Part shown: one piece after another, positions 32,754 through 32,784 of the stretch | How positions within the stretch are numbered: the stretch's first letter is position 1 | How the letters are laid out: the number at the start of each line of letters is the position of its first letter | Assembly: GCA_945871905.1 (NCBI GenBank) | Contig: CAMBXL010000018.1 | Location: 1 to 32,784, forward strand | Source: Chitinophaga pinensis | Lineage (GTDB): Bacteria; Bacteroidota; Bacteroidia; NS11-12g; UBA955 | Reading direction: 5' to 3' | DNA length: 32,784 bases | Notes under the pieces: generated by a model | Seen by the model: the letters and a program-made list of their open reading frames with translations, nothing else | What the model was told of the DNA's origin: nothing | The model's database searches: none | Program-made: the position numbers and the translations under genes

Positions 32754-32784
32754 AAAAAGGGCTACCATTTGGTAGCCCTTTTTT
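32754..32784 (+). terminator. Rho-independent terminator of the giant surface-protein gene
   Basis: AAAAAGGGCTACC pairs perfectly with GGTAGCCCTTTTT across the loop ATTT, followed by T residues to the end of the window. It begins 22 bp after the stop codon. Confidence 0.95.

Overview
The window is AT-rich DNA from a member of the Bacteroidota. Four things point there: three large secreted proteins end in type IX secretion (T9SS) sorting domains with the Asn-Pro-Ser/Ile-Pro start and Lys/Pro-Gly-Val/Met-Tyr signatures; many genes are preceded by the Bacteroidota promoter -7 box TAnnTTTG; Shine-Dalgarno sequences are weak or absent; and lineage-typical families occur (GEVED domain, DUF2795 short form, DUF6427-like membrane protein). 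I cannot place it below phylum with confidence; Flavobacteriales or Chitinophagales-like bacteria are likely.

Layout. 37-6555 (+) is a complete tripartite efflux operon: TetR regulator, TolC-like outer membrane channel, lipoprotein adaptor, RND pump, closed by a perfect hairpin terminator. 6695-8017 is tilS. 8038-10746 is a secreted metzincin-like protease with four PKD-like domains and a T9SS tail. 10996-11217 is a DUF2795 protein, followed by an unrecognised 416-residue protein on the minus strand and a 690-bp repeat-filled gap. 13165-14340 (-) is hflX, divergent from a secreted orphan plus a DUF6427-like membrane protein (14377-16805); these three genes all lack ATG starts.

16809-18883 is a visibly more AT-rich cassette: an HNH endonuclease, a fused methyltransferase-HIT protein overlapping it by 8 bp, and a small convergent protein. 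This is the best candidate in the window for an undescribed (perhaps defence or DNA-processing) system. It is followed by a SET-domain gene (-).

19374-22798 holds a PhoD-like secreted phosphodiesterase lying between two ~300-bp direct repeats. One repeat is the 3' end of the intact comM (22520-24070, -); the other is a broken comM fragment (19639-19918). Clusters of small nested palindromic repeats sit at both ends. Almost all differences between the two comM 3' ends are synonymous, which suggests the fragment came from a functional comM of a related strain.

22520-26842 (-) is an apparent operon dsbD-like > gmhA > comM, divergent from a LysM glucosaminidase (26923-28227). 28506-32732 is a very large, probably highly expressed, modular surface protein (two GEVED, several PKD, one CUB-like, five DUF5011-like repeats, T9SS tail), with a strong promoter and a terminator. 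No tRNA, rRNA, CRISPR array, integrase or transposase was seen.
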